A DNA stretch of 64,000 nt, taken from contig PKXQ01000079.1 in NCBI GenBank assembly GCA_003132405.1, positions 58,309 through 122,308 on the forward strand, given 5' to 3'. Source of the stretch: Acidobacteriaceae bacterium (GTDB taxonomy: Bacteria > Acidobacteriota > Terriglobia > Terriglobales > Acidobacteriaceae). Below are positions 34,446 to 43,609 of the stretch, in pieces. Made by a program: the position numbers and the translations under genes. The notes below the pieces were generated by a model that was not told the DNA's origin, made no database searches, and saw nothing but the letters and a program-made list of their open reading frames with translations. Within the stretch, counting starts at the first letter, position 1; each line of letters opens with the position of its first letter.

Positions 34446-34477
34446 GCCGGGAGCCCGGAATTTCTTCCGGTCCCGGC
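34446..34477 (-). terminator. rho-independent terminator of the M48 protease gene
   Basis: Read on the minus strand, GCCGGGACCGGA and TCCGGGCTCCCGGC form a long GC-rich stem with an AGAAAT loop, followed by a T-rich TTGTGTCTTTTA. It starts about 30 bases after the stop codon at 34506. Confidence 0.72.
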
Positions 34478-34505
34478 CTGCGCTTCTTTCAACTTGAAAC
34501 CCGAC

Positions 34506-36359
34506 TCAGTGGGCCGGCGTTGGGCTCGCGTCAGCGGTGGTTGCCGCCGTGGCGGTGGTAGCTGCTGTTGCTGGATTCGACGCTGGCGCGACGGCGTTGC
34601 TATTGCGCGAGAGCCGTGGGTAGAACGGCGTGACTTCAAAGGGCATCTTGTCGCGAGCGGAAGTGATCGCGACTGGTTGCGCCTTCACGATCTCCACTTT
34701 GTCATCCCATGCATTCAACTTGACGCGTCCTCCAAGAGGCAAGGCCGCGATCTGATCGAGCTTGTTCCAGTCGAGCGCCGGCGCCGAGGTTGCGAGTTGC
34801 GCCATGCGGGTGACGGTGCCGTTTTCCGCGATGTTGTTGCCAAGGTGGGCCTGCAGTAGAGCGCTTAATGTTGGAGCGCGCTGCTGAAGAGCTTTTAGAA
34901 AGAGGCCAGCCGCATCGAGTTTCTGCGCGTAAGGCGAGTTCTTCAGCATCTCGATGGCTTTCTTGTCGGCGGCCGTTTCTTCTTCCGGAATGTGCTTGAA
35001 GCCGAGGTTCTGATAAGTTCCCTCGTCCGAAAAGAGCATGCGGTCGTTAAAGGCATATTGGCTACCCAGATTGTGGCCTAGCACGATGTGCGCCAATTCG
35101 TGCGAGAGCACCATAGCCAGGCTGCCTTCGTCGGGCAGCACGTCGATTAGGCCGCGGCTTACAACAATGGTGTTGCCGACGCTGAAAGTTTCGAGCGGAG
35201 AAGTCGTCAGCACGCGTGTCCTTACCGGGCGCGGCAATTCGATGTTGTTGGTGATCTCGAGATTGTTGACCACGGTTTGCAGAATCTTGTCGACGTCGCC
35301 TTCGGGAGCCAGCAGGCCGGCGCGTTCCAATCGCTCGACGACGTTGTCTTCCGCCTGCTGTTGCCATTCGCGCTCGGCCGCCAGCGGAGTTGCATCCTGC
35401 GCGGTGGGCGTGTCATCTTTTACGCTGTCGACGCGGATGTTAGTAAGTTCGTCGTTCGCCGATCCTGTTTTCAAGTTGTAGCCCCACATACGGGTCTGGG
35501 CCTTGAACGCGATCTTGTTGATATGTCCTGCGGTGAAGTCGCCTTCTTCGCTGTAAATGTATGCCGGCACCCAGTAACCAGGAATCAGATTCAGGCGCCA
35601 GCTATCCATGTGGAAAAAATAGCTGTTGCGCGATGGGTGTGAGTAGGTTCCATTCAGGCGAACGATGTTGAAGTCCTGATCCTCAACCCAGATGCGGCCG
35701 AGAAAGCGACCGCGGCCCGCTTCTTTCTTGGGCGTCAAATCAAATACGAGGCAGCGCACGTCACCGAGGAACTCGCGGCGCGCATAATGGAAATCGTAAT
35801 GCTGCCGGTCAAAATCGTTGCGGTCGGCGAAGATCATCCACGAAAATCCCAGCGGCTGATACTGGAACTTAAACTTCTTGGTGAACTCGCCGAGCAGATG
35901 CTTCTCCATGCCTTCATCGCTGTCCTTCTTGCCTTTATCCTGAAGGTAGTCGCTGCGATCGATCGAAGCTTTCAAATCCATACGGCCCAGGAAGTAGTGG
36001 TCGTCGTGCGGAATCGGCCCCAGTTGCGGATCCTGGGCGAGATCTTGCAGATAGGTTTCGACTATCGGAGTGCGCGGGGATAGGAACTTAACCAGTTCTT
36101 TTTCGCGAAGGATGACGCGGTCAACCACCTGATCCATCGTAGTTGGCGGCGCCAACGGGGCTTGCGCCTGCGCGGGCTGAGCTGACGAAGATTGAGCGTC
36201 GCTCGTTGGTGCGGCGGGCGCGGCGGGTGCGGCAGCAACCGGCTGTGGGTTCTGCGGCGCGGGCGCCGGTTGCTGGGCCACTGCCGCAATGGATACTGCC
36301 AGCAGAGCCAGAATGATCCAATTCGTGGTGTTCATCGTGCTGCTCATAAACTTCCGCAT
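34506..36359 (-). CDS. exported M48-family zinc metalloprotease
   Basis: About 617 aa from MRKFMSSTMN; internal Met codons at 36347 and 36335 are also possible. The signal peptide is NWIILALLAVSIAAVA, followed by a Pro/Ala/Gln-rich linker. Residues about 65-330 are an N-terminal region of outer-membrane-lipid or VirK-like beta character (DHHYFLGRMDLKAS). The M48 peptidase domain has the zinc motif LSHELAHIVLGH (His420, Glu421, His424) and the third-ligand region EEETAADKKAIEML. The C-terminus is Ala/Thr-rich. M48 periplasmic proteases such as BepA and LoiP take part in envelope quality control. A TonB gene sits immediately upstream, only 20 bases away. Confidence 0.85.
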   Translation of the reverse strand: MRKFMSSTMNTTNWIILALLAVSIAAVAQQPAPAPQNPQPVAAAPAAPAAPTSDAQSSSAQPAQAQAPLAPPTTMDQVVDRVILREKELVKFLSPRTPIVETYLQDLAQDPQLGPIPHDDHYFLGRMDLKASIDRSDYLQDKGKKDSDEGMEKHLLGEFTKKFKFQYQPLGFSWMIFADRNDFDRQHYDFHYARREFLGDVRCLVFDLTPKKEAGRGRFLGRIWVEDQDFNIVRLNGTYSHPSRNSYFFHMDSWRLNLIPGYWVPAYIYSEEGDFTAGHINKIAFKAQTRMWGYNLKTGSANDELTNIRVDSVKDDTPTAQDATPLAAEREWQQQAEDNVVERLERAGLLAPEGDVDKILQTVVNNLEITNNIELPRPVRTRVLTTSPLETFSVGNTIVVSRGLIDVLPDEGSLAMVLSHELAHIVLGHNLGSQYAFNDRMLFSDEGTYQNLGFKHIPEEETAADKKAIEMLKNSPYAQKLDAAGLFLKALQQRAPTLSALLQAHLGNNIAENGTVTRMAQLATSAPALDWNKLDQIAALPLGGRVKLNAWDDKVEIVKAQPVAITSARDKMPFEVTPFYPRLSRNSNAVAPASNPATAATTATAATTADASPTPAH

Positions 36360-36379
36360 GACCGTTGTCTCCAATAGTT

Positions 36380-37426
36380 TTAGTACGCGAGTTGAAATAC
36401 CACGTGCACAATTGCAGCCGAATCCACCGCCTGCCCACTCTTCGTGGCTGGCTTGAAACGCATCTTGTTGGCGGCGGCGATTGCGGCTTCGTCAAGTCCA
36501 TGGCCGAGACCGCGCACCACTCGATTCACGCGCAGTTGCCCGTTCGCCGCGAACTGCACTTCCAGCAGAACTTCGCCTTCCAATTTCAGATTTCGCGCCT
36601 CTTCCGTATAAACCGGATTCGGCTTGAATGTGATCTCGACCGATGTGGCCGCCGGACCGCTATCCATGCGCTGCACGTGCGGCGTGTTCTGCGCGATCTC
36701 CTGCGAGCCGAAACCTGAGGTCTGCACGCCCTGGCCACTCCGCCGTCCGTTTCCCTGACTCCCGGTTGCCACGCCACTGCCGAAGTCGGCGCTCGCCACC
36801 GTTCCCTTAATGCCATTCGCGCCGCCTGACCCGTTGCCTTGCCCCGGCCCCACCGGCATGTCGAATGAGCCATTCGTGGAAGCGATTAATTTTCCGTTAG
36901 GCTTGCTGTTGGCGCTCGGCTTCAGGCCGTTGGGATCGCCGAAGCCGCCGGTTTGGACCTTTTCAATCGGAGCGTTCACCGTTGGCGTCACCGAACTCCC
37001 GGAAAATTCGCCGGTGTGAACCAGAACGGGACGCGCTCCGTTCATCGTTTTCAACACTGCGGGCGCAAAGTTATTCACCACTACCTTGGGTGGTTCGATT
37101 TCCTGCGGTTGCGGCTTGGGCGCGCGGACTTCTTTGGGCACAATCAATTTCGGCGCCTGAAACACCGGCTCCGGCGGCACTAATTTCGCATGCAAGGGCA
37201 GGGGCTTCGGCTTGGGCATTCGCTCCGGCTTTAGCGACGGCCGCGGTATCAGCTCCGTGACGTGATAGTTCACCGCGGGCAGCAGAGTATCGGTTGCCAT
37301 GATGCCGACGACGATCAGCAGGAGGATCAGGCCCGCAAGAATTCCGTAGCTGGCGGCAAAGGTGCGCCAGTTCCACTTCCGTTCAGGCAACAGGCCGAGT
37401 TGAAAATCGCGATCGTACGTAGGCAT
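36380..37426 (-). CDS. TonB-family energy transducer
   Basis: 348 aa from MPTYDRDFQLG, with GGAG seven bases upstream; a GTG 19 codons earlier is rejected for lack of a ribosome site. One N-terminal membrane helix (about 25-47, SYGILAGLILLLIVVGIMA), then a Pro/Lys-rich periplasmic stretch (ERMPKPKPLPLHAKLVPPEP), a Gly/Asn-rich linker, and a TonB C-terminal domain at about 265-345 (FKPNPVYTEEARNLKLEGE, AAIAAANKMRFKPA). It likely spans the periplasm and works with ExbB/ExbD, which are not in the window. The M48 protease gene follows closely and is probably co-transcribed. Confidence 0.85.
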   Translation of the reverse strand: MPTYDRDFQLGLLPERKWNWRTFAASYGILAGLILLLIVVGIMATDTLLPAVNYHVTELIPRPSLKPERMPKPKPLPLHAKLVPPEPVFQAPKLIVPKEVRAPKPQPQEIEPPKVVVNNFAPAVLKTMNGARPVLVHTGEFSGSSVTPTVNAPIEKVQTGGFGDPNGLKPSANSKPNGKLIASTNGSFDMPVGPGQGNGSGGANGIKGTVASADFGSGVATGSQGNGRRSGQGVQTSGFGSQEIAQNTPHVQRMDSGPAATSVEITFKPNPVYTEEARNLKLEGEVLLEVQFAANGQLRVNRVVRGLGHGLDEAAIAAANKMRFKPATKSGQAVDSAAIVHVVFQLAY

Positions 37427-37559
37427 GCAATGACTCCAAAGGGGGCCCAGGCTGGGGAGAGCGCTTGGCGTTGGAGTCTTCACCTTATGGGAGAATGGGC
37501 AGGGGGTAAACGTGTCGGCTGCGCCTGTCCTTTGGTAACAACCTTTAGTATTCAGCCAA

Positions 37560-37579
37560 TCGGCCTAGTATCTGGCCGA
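37560..37579. repeat. small hairpin after the permease gene
   Basis: TCGGCC and GGCCGA arms with an 8-base loop, located after the end of the amino-acid permease gene (minus strand) and upstream of the TonB gene. It lacks a T-run; it may be a weak terminator or 3'-end stabiliser. Confidence 0.35.
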
Positions 37580-37600
37580 GGGCCAATTACTTTGGGGTCC

Positions 37601-38986
37601 TTACTTCGGTGCCGCGGTACGGCGCCGCGCAAAATAATAGAAGAGAGGGATGCCGGCGAGAATTGCGACGCATCCGCCCGCCGAACTTTTGAGATTGTCG
37701 GTGAAGGTGTAATAGAGGAGGACAGCGGAGACGAGCACGAACAATGCGGGGACGATGGGGTATCCCCAGACGCGATACGGCCGATCGGCGTTCGGCTCGC
37801 GGCGGCGAAAAACGAAGACGGTGCTGCCGGCGATCATGTAGAAGAGCCACTCCGCGAAAATCGCGAGAGAAAAGAATTGCCGGAAGCTGCCGCCGAGCAG
37901 AAGCAGAATGATTGCCAGACCGCATTGCACAATAATCGCCACCGAGGGTGTGTGAAAGCGCGGGTGAACCTCGGCTAGCGCTTTGAAAAAATATCCATCG
38001 CGAGCGGTAGCAAACGGGACGCGGGCTCCGCTCATGATAGTGCCGTTCAAGGTCACGAGCATGGAAAGCGCCATGCCGGCTGACACGAGGCTGGCGCCGG
38101 CGTGCCCCAGCACCAGCGCTACCGCGTCGGAGGCTGGACGCTCGGAAGCGGCTACTGCCGAGGCTGGCAGCACATATTGCACCGCGGCGTTCACCAGAAT
38201 GTAAAGCGCGCCCACGGTTGCGACTCCCCATATCAGCGAGAGCGGAATGTTGCGCTGCGGATTTCTTATTTCGCCTGCGACCATATTGAGATCGTTCCAA
38301 CCGTCGTATGCCCACAGCGCGGCGACGAGCGCGGCGAAAAATCCGGCGACTCCGCCCTTTGCGCCGGTGAACTCGGTTGCGAAGTTTGCCCAGGTTCCTC
38401 CACTGTAGGAAAAGCCGACCGCGACGATTCCGAGGATGATTGCAACCTTGAGCAGAGTGAACAGAAACTGAAATTCTCCCGCGCGGCGGACGCCAATGTA
38501 GTTCAACCCGGAAATTAAAAGAGTGGCTGAGATTGCCACTAACTGCCCGAATTTAATGGTGAAGGGATGCGAAATACAGGGCAGTGAGAAAAAAGAAAAA
38601 ACAGGAAAAGTTCCGAGGATCCGCACCAATCCCGTCGTTATGGTCGCAATTGATGCGGGCTTGGCGATCAGAAACCATGTCCACGAATAGAGAAATCCCG
38701 CGAGCGGCCCATAGGCATCGCGCACATACACATACTCGCCGCCGGCTTGCGGCTTCATGGCGCCGAGTTCGGCGTAAGTGACCGCGCCGAAAAACGAGAG
38801 CAGGCCGCCAACCATCCACGCTAGATAGACAAGCCGCGCCGACCCAACCGCCTGCATCATCTCGGAGGGAACAAGAAAAATTCCACTGCCGATGATAGTG
38901 CCGACGACCACGGCGCCAGCGTGGGATAGGCCCAGGTCGCGTAACAGTTCGGGGCGGGGTTGGCCGTTGTTGGGAGGTCTGTCCAT
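37601..38986 (-). CDS. amino-acid permease (APC superfamily)
   Basis: 461 aa, about 12 membrane helices. A secondary transporter of the LAT/APC type: helix 1 contains GAVVVGTIIGSGIFLVP, the broken-helix glycine motif of the superfamily. GGEYVYVRDAYGPLAGFLYSW and WAYDGWNDLNMVAGEIRNPQRNIP are also characteristic. Substrate unknown; exchange of neutral amino acids is typical of LAT-like members. It is followed on the same strand by the TonB gene and lies only 26 bases after the sodium:solute symporter gene, so the two transporters may share a transcript. Confidence 0.88.
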   Translation of the reverse strand: MDRPPNNGQPRPELLRDLGLSHAGAVVVGTIIGSGIFLVPSEMMQAVGSARLVYLAWMVGGLLSFFGAVTYAELGAMKPQAGGEYVYVRDAYGPLAGFLYSWTWFLIAKPASIATITTGLVRILGTFPVFSFFSLPCISHPFTIKFGQLVAISATLLISGLNYIGVRRAGEFQFLFTLLKVAIILGIVAVGFSYSGGTWANFATEFTGAKGGVAGFFAALVAALWAYDGWNDLNMVAGEIRNPQRNIPLSLIWGVATVGALYILVNAAVQYVLPASAVAASERPASDAVALVLGHAGASLVSAGMALSMLVTLNGTIMSGARVPFATARDGYFFKALAEVHPRFHTPSVAIIVQCGLAIILLLLGGSFRQFFSLAIFAEWLFYMIAGSTVFVFRRREPNADRPYRVWGYPIVPALFVLVSAVLLYYTFTDNLKSSAGGCVAILAGIPLFYYFARRRTAAPK

Positions 38987-38993
38987 CGTCTAT

Positions 38994-39035
38994 TTGCGTC
39001 AGTCTCTTTGCGTCAATCTCTTTGCGTTGTCGCCG
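38994..39035. repeat. 14-base tandem overlapping the symporter gene end
   Basis: TTTGCGTCAGTCTC, TTTGCGTCAATCTC and TTTGCGTTGTCGCC repeat with a 14-base (2 x 7) period. The array spans the gap between the permease start and the symporter stop at 39013, so it encodes the last symporter codons. These TTTGCG strings look like another locus-specific intergenic repeat. Confidence 0.55.
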
Positions 39036-40518
39036 ATTTCTGCGGTTCAGAATGCGATGGGATATTCCATAAGCTGCTCGCTGCGTATCCCACCGCAAAC
39101 GTCACACAGGTTCCAATCGCAACCCACCACGTAAAAGCCACCCGCGACCATCCCCACAAATACAATTCCATCGCGAATCCGCAGACCATGCCCACGATGG
39201 CGCCACGCTGGTTGGCACGCTTGGTCAGTACTCCAAGCAGAAATACTCCGAGCAACGCCCCATAGGCAATGGATGCGATCTGCAGCCCGACTTCTACTAC
39301 GCGCCCGACCCGATGCAACGCGAGCACGGCCAATGCGAATAGCACCATTGCCCATGCGACTGTGGCTAGACGCGCCAGTCGCAGGCGTTGCGCTTCGGTC
39401 GAGGCCGGACGTAACCGAAGGTAGAAGTCCATCATCGAACTTGACGACAGCGAATTCAATGCCGCGCTTAGATTTGACATTGCCGCAGCCAGAATCGCAG
39501 CGATCAATAACCCCGAAATGCCATGCGGCATTCGGCTCACGATAAATGTTGGGTAGATGCGATCGGCGCGTCCAAAGGTGGAAGAGGGAACCCGATAATA
39601 GACGAACAACATCACGCCGACAAAAAGGAATAATGTAAATTGAAAGAAAACCGCGACTCCGCTCGATAGCAATGCAAGCACCGACTGGCGCTGACTGCGC
39701 GACGCCAGCAAACGCTGCACGATAAGCTGGTCGGTGCCATGGCTCGCTGTCGTCAAGAAGGCGCCGCCGATGATTCCAGCCCACAACGTGTAAGGCATCG
39801 CAAAATTTAAGTGCGGCCAGTGCGATGCGACAGCTGGATTGATCAGCCCTAGATCAAACACCTGAAACTTGTGCAGGCTACCCGCAATCGCCTCGACCGA
39901 CGTCCATCCCCCCGGCACGAGATGAAGAATCGTCACCAGGCCCACGAGCGTTCCGCCGACGTAAATAAAGGTCTGCACCACGTCCGTCCAGATCACCGCC
40001 GCCAATCCGCCCTCAAACGTATAGATCAAAGTTAGCAGCGTGATGATCGCAATCGAGGCGACCTCGCCTGTGCCCAGCGCAATCGACACTACGATCGACA
40101 CAGCGTAGACGCGCACTCCCTCGGCTGCTGCTCTGGTCAGCAGAAAAAGCGCGGCCGTCACGGTGCGCAGCTCCGGGCCAAAGCGGCGCTCGATCAGCTG
40201 ATAAGCCGTATACAGCTCGCCGCGAAAATATTGCGGCAGCAGTACAAAGCTGATGATGACGCGGCCAATTACGTATCCCATCACCACTTGCAGAAAAGTA
40301 AGATTCGAATCGTAGGCCAAGCCGGGAATGCTGATGATGGTCAGGGTGCTCGTCTCGGCCGCGACGATCGACAGCGAGATTGCCCACCACGGAATGTCGC
40401 GGTCGGCGAGAAAATAATCGCGCATCGTTCGCTGCCGTCTGCGAAAACGCAGCCCGAACAGCGTAATCCCCGCCAGGTACAGGGCGATAATCAGGAGGTC
40501 TATCCGATTCAATCCCAA
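39013..40518 (-). CDS. sodium:solute symporter (SSS family)
   Basis: About 501 aa from a TTG with AAGGA five bases upstream (GLNRIDLLIIALYLAG); the frame is open for 25 more codons to an ATG at 40593. About 13 membrane helices. SSS signatures include ADRDIPWWAISLSIVAAETSTLT, PGLAYDSNLTFLQVVMGY and TFEGGLAAVIWTDVVQ. The family couples uptake of sugars, amino acids or sialic acid to sodium. A sugar-kinase gene lies divergently just upstream, so an amino-sugar substrate is plausible but not shown. Confidence 0.9.
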   Translation of the reverse strand: MGLNRIDLLIIALYLAGITLFGLRFRRRQRTMRDYFLADRDIPWWAISLSIVAAETSTLTIISIPGLAYDSNLTFLQVVMGYVIGRVIISFVLLPQYFRGELYTAYQLIERRFGPELRTVTAALFLLTRAAAEGVRVYAVSIVVSIALGTGEVASIAIITLLTLIYTFEGGLAAVIWTDVVQTFIYVGGTLVGLVTILHLVPGGWTSVEAIAGSLHKFQVFDLGLINPAVASHWPHLNFAMPYTLWAGIIGGAFLTTASHGTDQLIVQRLLASRSQRQSVLALLSSGVAVFFQFTLFLFVGVMLFVYYRVPSSTFGRADRIYPTFIVSRMPHGISGLLIAAILAAAMSNLSAALNSLSSSSMMDFYLRLRPASTEAQRLRLARLATVAWAMVLFALAVLALHRVGRVVEVGLQIASIAYGALLGVFLLGVLTKRANQRGAIVGMVCGFAMELYLWGWSRVAFTWWVAIGTCVTFAVGYAASSLWNIPSHSEPQKSATTQRD

Positions 40519-40640
40519 ATCATTCCTTATACGTAACGATGCGATCGACGCGTTTCTGCCAATGCCAACCAGTTCGCAGCATTGTACAAGCATGTTCTGT
40601 GGTCCAGACTCGCTGCAGAACCTGTGTTAGAACTAGCGCG

Positions 40641-41603
40641 ATGGCCTATTATCTCGGAATCGACGGCGGCGGCACGAAAACTCGCTGCGTTCTGACTGAC
40701 GATTCGATCGTGCTCGCAAAGTCGATGACCGGCGGCTGCAGCGTGATTCGGGTTGGGGAGCAGATGGCGCGGGAAGCGCTGCACGCCGCAATCCGTCAAG
40801 TGTGCGAAGCCAGCAAGATTTCTTCTGACAGGATCAGCGCCGTCTGCATCGGTGTGACCGGCGCCGCGCGGCCTGCAATTGCCCGGAAGATTCGAGAAAT
40901 GCTCAGCGAACTGATCTCTGAGGGCGTACCGACGAGAATTGAAGTTGTCGGCGACCATGAGATCGCGCTAGAAGCCGCTTTCGGCGCGGGGGCAGGAGTG
41001 ATCGCGATTGCGGGAACTGGCTCTATCGTCTTTGGCCGCAATGCTGCCGGTCAAACTGCGCGCGCCGGAGGCTGGGGGTTTGCTATTTCCGATGAAGGCT
41101 CGGGTCACTGGATCGGACGGCGTGCGATCTCCCTAGCTCTCAATGCGCGCGATCAAGGTTTGGATACGGCGCTCACCGCGATGATTCTGCACGCTTGGAA
41201 AGTGACGACGCTCGACGAGCTAGTGCAGCAAGCCAACTCGACGCCACCGCCGGATTTTCCCCGGCTGTTTCCCATCGTGCTTCGCGCTGCCGATGAGGGC
41301 GACTCCATCGCCCGCGAACTACTGTCTGACGCGGGAATAAAGTTAGCTGAACTGACGGCTATCGTGATTCGGCGTCTCGCGGCTTGTGAGGTTGGAGACG
41401 GGCATATGGCATCTGGGCTCCCCGTCGCGATGACGGGCAGTGTCTTTCGTCAGTCGCCTCGTGTGCGCGAGGTTTTCTACAATAAGTTGCGGGAGAGCTT
41501 TCCTGCCATCGACGTGCGGCAGGATTTAGTCGATCCCGTAGAAGGAGCTCTGGCGAGAGCGCGGCGAAAGTCAAAAGGAGCTGATCCATCCGACGCGCGC
41601 TGA
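40641..41603 (+). CDS. N-acetylglucosamine kinase-like BadF/BadG ATPase
   Basis: 320 aa from ATG (MAYYLGIDGGGTKTRCV); the longer frame to 40539 has an atypical Cys-rich translation. Belongs to the ASKHA-fold BadF/BadG/BcrA/BcrD family that includes N-acetylglucosamine kinase. The phosphate-1 loop (GIDGGGTKTR), the connect/phosphate-2 region (AIAGTGSIVFG, GGWGFAISDEGSGHWIG) and the adenosine loop (PVAMTGSVFRQS) are visible. It would phosphorylate an amino sugar at C6. The divergent transporter gene supports uptake and phosphorylation of a common substrate. Confidence 0.87.
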   Translation: MAYYLGIDGGGTKTRCVLTDDSIVLAKSMTGGCSVIRVGEQMAREALHAAIRQVCEASKISSDRISAVCIGVTGAARPAIARKIREMLSELISEGVPTRIEVVGDHEIALEAAFGAGAGVIAIAGTGSIVFGRNAAGQTARAGGWGFAISDEGSGHWIGRRAISLALNARDQGLDTALTAMILHAWKVTTLDELVQQANSTPPPDFPRLFPIVLRAADEGDSIARELLSDAGIKLAELTAIVIRRLAACEVGDGHMASGLPVAMTGSVFRQSPRVREVFYNKLRESFPAIDVRQDLVDPVEGALARARRKSKGADPSDAR

Positions 41604-41636
41604 CCGCAGCCACGTCTGACGCTCGACGTCCCACAG

Positions 41637-42455
41637 ATGTCCGACAAGAAAATGTCCGATCCGGAAATTGTCGAAGACGAAATCACGACGTCGGCGGCAA
41701 CGCCAACGGCGCTCGCGCTCGACGGACTGCTTCGAATCGCCGCCGACCCCGCGCTGACCGAAGATCTGGCTTTGTCGCTTCTCAAGCGCGCCGACTTGCA
41801 GCCTCAAATCTTGGAGCAGTTCGCGAAGAACGCCAGCGTACTCAAGAGTCGCAAGGTAAAGATCGCGTTAGCCGGCCATCCGCGCACGCCGCGTCATGTT
41901 TCCGTGCCCCTGGCGCGCCAGTTCTATGCTTTTGATCTGATGAAACTTGCGCTTGCGCCGGCTGCTCCCGCTGACGTAAAAGTTGCGGTCGACGATATTC
42001 TCATCGCGCGCCTCGAAACGGTGACGATCGGCGAGCGCCTTACTCTCGCCCGCCGTGCCTCGGGCCGAGTAGCCGCAGCGCTGCTGCTGGACGGAAAAAA
42101 GGCTAATAGCGCAGTGATCGAGACTAAGATCGCGGACGACAAAACTCAGAGTCCGCAGACTCGCGTCATGCTGGCAGCGCTCGACAATCGGCGACTCACC
42201 GAAGCGCTCTTGATTGGTTCTGTGCTGGGCGCGGACGCCAGCGCGGCGCTCGTGCATGCGGTCGCGCGGCACGCCAAGTGGTCTCCGCGTAAAGAAATCC
42301 GTGCGGCACTTCTGCGAACGGAGCATCTCTCGCTGGCTCGCGCGCTCGAATTCAGTAGCGAAATCCCGGCCGCCGCGCTGCGCGAACTACTCGACAGCTC
42401 GCGTCTACCCAGCAGGATTAAAGAGCAACTCTTCCGCGAACGCGAAAAACAATAA
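41637..42455 (+). CDS. hypothetical alpha-helical repeat protein
   Basis: 272 aa. An all-helical, alanine-rich protein with repeated two-helix units resembling HEAT or DUF2336-type repeats (LRIAADPALTEDLALSLLKRADL, KIALAGHPRTPRHVSVPLARQFY, HAVARHAKWSPRKEIRAALLR). No catalytic motif, signal peptide or membrane helix. It starts 34 bases after the sugar-kinase gene and may be co-transcribed. A scaffold or interaction role is all that can be said. Confidence 0.72.
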   Translation: MSDKKMSDPEIVEDEITTSAATPTALALDGLLRIAADPALTEDLALSLLKRADLQPQILEQFAKNASVLKSRKVKIALAGHPRTPRHVSVPLARQFYAFDLMKLALAPAAPADVKVAVDDILIARLETVTIGERLTLARRASGRVAAALLLDGKKANSAVIETKIADDKTQSPQTRVMLAALDNRRLTEALLIGSVLGADASAALVHAVARHAKWSPRKEIRAALLRTEHLSLARALEFSSEIPAAALRELLDSSRLPSRIKEQLFREREKQ

Positions 42456-42538
42456 ATGCTCGCGATGCCCTTCCAGCGGCTTTGAGCTAGCGATTGCGCG
42501 TTACCTTTGCAATCTAACCTCTGACCTCCGACCTTCCC

Positions 42539-43609
42539 CTATTCCACCCAATCTGCGATAAACACGTTCGTCTCTCGCGGAGCCTTTCCGTTGCGATGCG
42601 AAATCCAGACTAGCTGCTTTGCATCCGGACTGAACATGGGGAAGCCGTCAAAGCCGTCGTAGTAAGTGATTCGCTCCAGCCCGGTGCCGTCGACATTGAT
42701 CGCGTACAGCTCGAAGTTCCCCATCCCGCCGGTCGAGCCGACGTTCGTTGAGAAAATGATTCGTTTGCCGTCGGGGAAGAACGATGGAGCGAAACTGGCC
42801 GCGTTCAGCTTCGTAAGCTGCCTCTTGCCGCTCCCATCGGCCTTCATAACCCAGATCTCAAGCGTGGTCGGACGGATCAAATTCTTTTGCAGCAGTTCCT
42901 TGTATTCAGCGATCTCCTGCTCGGTCTTCGGATGGTATGCTCGATACACAATCCATTTGCGGTCTTTGGAAAAAAACGGGCCGCCGTCATATCCGAGTTC
43001 GTGCGTTAGCTGTTTTACATGTTTGCCATTAGCGTCCATCGAATAGATATCGAGGTCGCCGTTGCGCATCGAGGTGAAAACGATCTTCTTACCATCCTCC
43101 GAAATTGTGGCCTCGGCGTCGTAACCGGGAGTGGTTGTAAGTTGCTTCAAATCTGATCCATCGAGCTTCGCCGTGAAAATATCAAATCCGGGATACACCG
43201 CCCATACGTAGCCCTTCGAATAGTCCGGGCGCGGCGGGCATGCAGCATCCGCTAGATGCGTGGAGGAATACAGGATTTTGTCATTGTGCGGGAAAATGTA
43301 GCTGCAAGTCGTGCGCCCCTTGCCAGTCGAAACCATCTTCTGGTCGGTCCCGTCGGCATTCATGATGAAGATCTGATCGCACTGCAAATTGTCGCGTGTC
43401 GATTGAAAAATCAGTCGCTTGCCGTCGGCCGAAAAATACGCTTCGGCGTTCGACCCGCCAAAAGTGAGCTGCCGAACGTTGCGCAGATGCTTTTCTTCCG
43501 GCATAACCAAAGCGGTGGCCGAATCAGTCGTCGACTGCGCACAGGCCATCCGCGCCGCCGGCAGTCCGGCAAGCAATGCCAAACTCAAAAGCGATCTCAA
43601 GGTTTTCAT
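42539..43609 (-). CDS. exported TolB-like beta-propeller (PD40 repeats)
   Basis: About 356 aa from ATG (MKTLRSLLSLALLAGLPAARM), giving a signal peptide ending near CAQS. Six or so PD40/WD40-like blades follow: EAYFSADGKRLIFQSTRD, TISEDGKKIVFTSMRNGD, FFSKDRKWIVYRAYHP, FFPDGKRIIFSTNVGS and MFSPDAKQLVWISHRNG. TolB-type propellers bind partner proteins in the periplasm. No N-terminal TolB domain or Pal neighbour is present. The sequence continues upstream in frame, but those 65 residues look non-coding. It is divergent from the acyl-reductase operon. Confidence 0.82.
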   Translation of the reverse strand: MKTLRSLLSLALLAGLPAARMACAQSTTDSATALVMPEEKHLRNVRQLTFGGSNAEAYFSADGKRLIFQSTRDNLQCDQIFIMNADGTDQKMVSTGKGRTTCSYIFPHNDKILYSSTHLADAACPPRPDYSKGYVWAVYPGFDIFTAKLDGSDLKQLTTTPGYDAEATISEDGKKIVFTSMRNGDLDIYSMDANGKHVKQLTHELGYDGGPFFSKDRKWIVYRAYHPKTEQEIAEYKELLQKNLIRPTTLEIWVMKADGSGKRQLTKLNAASFAPSFFPDGKRIIFSTNVGSTGGMGNFELYAINVDGTGLERITYYDGFDGFPMFSPDAKQLVWISHRNGKAPRETNVFIADWVE

